Shown one piece after another: positions 4,795-5,111 of a stretch of 5,111 bases of DNA; positions within the stretch are counted from its first letter, which is position 1; every line of letters starts with the position of its first letter. Source of the DNA: Acetobacteraceae bacterium (GTDB taxonomy: Bacteria > Pseudomonadota > Alphaproteobacteria > Acetobacterales > Acetobacteraceae); NCBI GenBank assembly GCA_019237355.1, contig JAFAHH010000454.1:1-5111 (forward strand), written 5' to 3'. Below the pieces are notes generated by a model, which was not told the DNA's origin, made no database searches, and worked only from the letters and a program-made list of their open reading frames with translations. Position numbers and translations under genes: made by a program.

Positions 4795-5111
4795 CAGTTT
4801 GCTGAAAAACCTCTTGCCCGGCGCGGATTCGGAATGATTCAAACCTGCCGCCTAAAGCGGAGTAAAGCGATGCGCGGTAGGTTCGTCGGTCAGGCCAACC
4901 AGCTGAGCTGGAGCTTCGGCCGGCTCTACGCAAACGAGGGCCGCCCATCAATTCCGCCGGAGCAGCTGCTGAGTGCGCTGTTGCTGCAGGTCTTCTATGG
5001 CCTCCGCTCGGAGCGACAGCTGATCGAGCAGCTCAATTATAACCTGCTGTTTCGCTGGTTTGTGGGCTTGTCTCCGGATGATCCGGTGGGGGATGCAACG
5101 ACCTTCACCAA
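4795..5111 (+). mobile_element. Probable IS5-like element, left part only
   Basis: The mosaic element ends in CTAG at 4791-4794, immediately followed by CAGTTTGCTGAAAAACC, which reads like an IS terminal sequence. CTAG fits the YTAR target used by IS5-group elements. A transposase reading frame begins 75 nt inside. The right end, the second inverted repeat and the second target copy lie outside the window, so the left border is a proposal. Confidence 0.5.
4870..5111 (+). pseudogene. IS5-family transposase, N-terminal part, probably internally deleted
   Basis: About 80 residues visible, open to the right edge. GGAG stands seven bases before ATG 4870, and the protein begins MRGRF, as many relatives do. 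The block GRPSIPPEQLLSALLLQVFYG-RSERQLIEQLNYNLLFRWFVGLSPDD is the conserved N-terminal (DUF772-like) domain of IS5-family transposases. In relatives as I recall them, roughly 30 residues (with a D-H-P-L-R motif) separate the MRG start from the GRLY segment; here QANQLSWSFGRLY joins them directly, which points to an in-frame deletion. The usual Trp in D-P-V-W-D is Gly here (DPVGD). Both suggest a decaying copy. The catalytic DDE region is outside the window. An earlier in-frame ATG at 4834 lacks a ribosome site. Confidence 0.7.

Larger units (their letters stand above)
4466..4869. other. 404-nt region without a gene between cargo gene D and the transposase fragment
   Basis: From left to right: ribosome site and upstream region of gene D; a GC-rich patch near 4602-4625; a 7-bp hairpin (4644-4665, loop of 8) with no recognisable tRNA structure; a palindromic mosaic element (4688-4794); and the probable left end of an IS element (from about 4795). 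The minus-strand open frames here read as low-quality shadows. Confidence 0.6.

Overview
This is a GC-rich window that looks alphaproteobacterial, probably Hyphomicrobiales. That rests on CTAG-bounded palindromic mosaic DNA of a type I associate with Bradyrhizobium-like genomes and on an IS5-type transposase fragment; it is an inference and not a firm placement. Apart from the mobile DNA at the right end, every gene lies on the minus strand, so the locus is best read from right to left.

Layout in transcription order. (1) Four small exported-protein genes, called D, C, B and A here (4465-4001, 3911-3594, 3522-3214, 3114-2839). Each has a Sec signal peptide, then a conserved 12-residue segment of the form L-x-x-x-Q-(M/L)-D-(K/R)-V-T-A-G, then an unrelated mature part. 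(2) A strong minus-strand intrinsic terminator (2743-2705). (3) Two tandem paralogous exported C39-like cysteine peptidases (2631-2008 and 1791-1165), about 69% identical to each other. (4) A gene that runs off the left edge (1160 to 1). It encodes a signal peptide, a coiled coil, a Pro/Ala-rich linker and the start of a probable outer-membrane beta-barrel, an architecture like FapF of the functional-amyloid (Fap) secretion system.

How the parts may work together (inference). The conserved segment has the spacing of a double-glycine leader: hydrophobic residues at -12, -7 and -4 and a small residue plus Gly at -2/-1. Such leaders are normally cut by the C39 domain of an ABC exporter in the cytoplasm. 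Here the segment follows a Sec signal peptide, and the peptidases carry signal peptides too and lack any ABC or membrane domain. The model is that cargo crosses the inner membrane by Sec, a periplasmic C39 peptidase removes the leader after A-G, and the mature chain leaves through the FapF-like pore. FapD (C39-like) and FapF provide the precedent, but the four cargo proteins do not resemble FapB/FapC at a level I can recognise. The products could be surface fibres, adhesins or secreted peptides; the sequence does not decide.

Right end. From 4466 to 4869 there is no gene: it holds the upstream region of gene D, a small hairpin, a 107-bp palindromic mosaic element and the probable left end of an IS5-like element. 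A plus-strand transposase fragment follows (4870 to the edge); it appears to carry an internal deletion.
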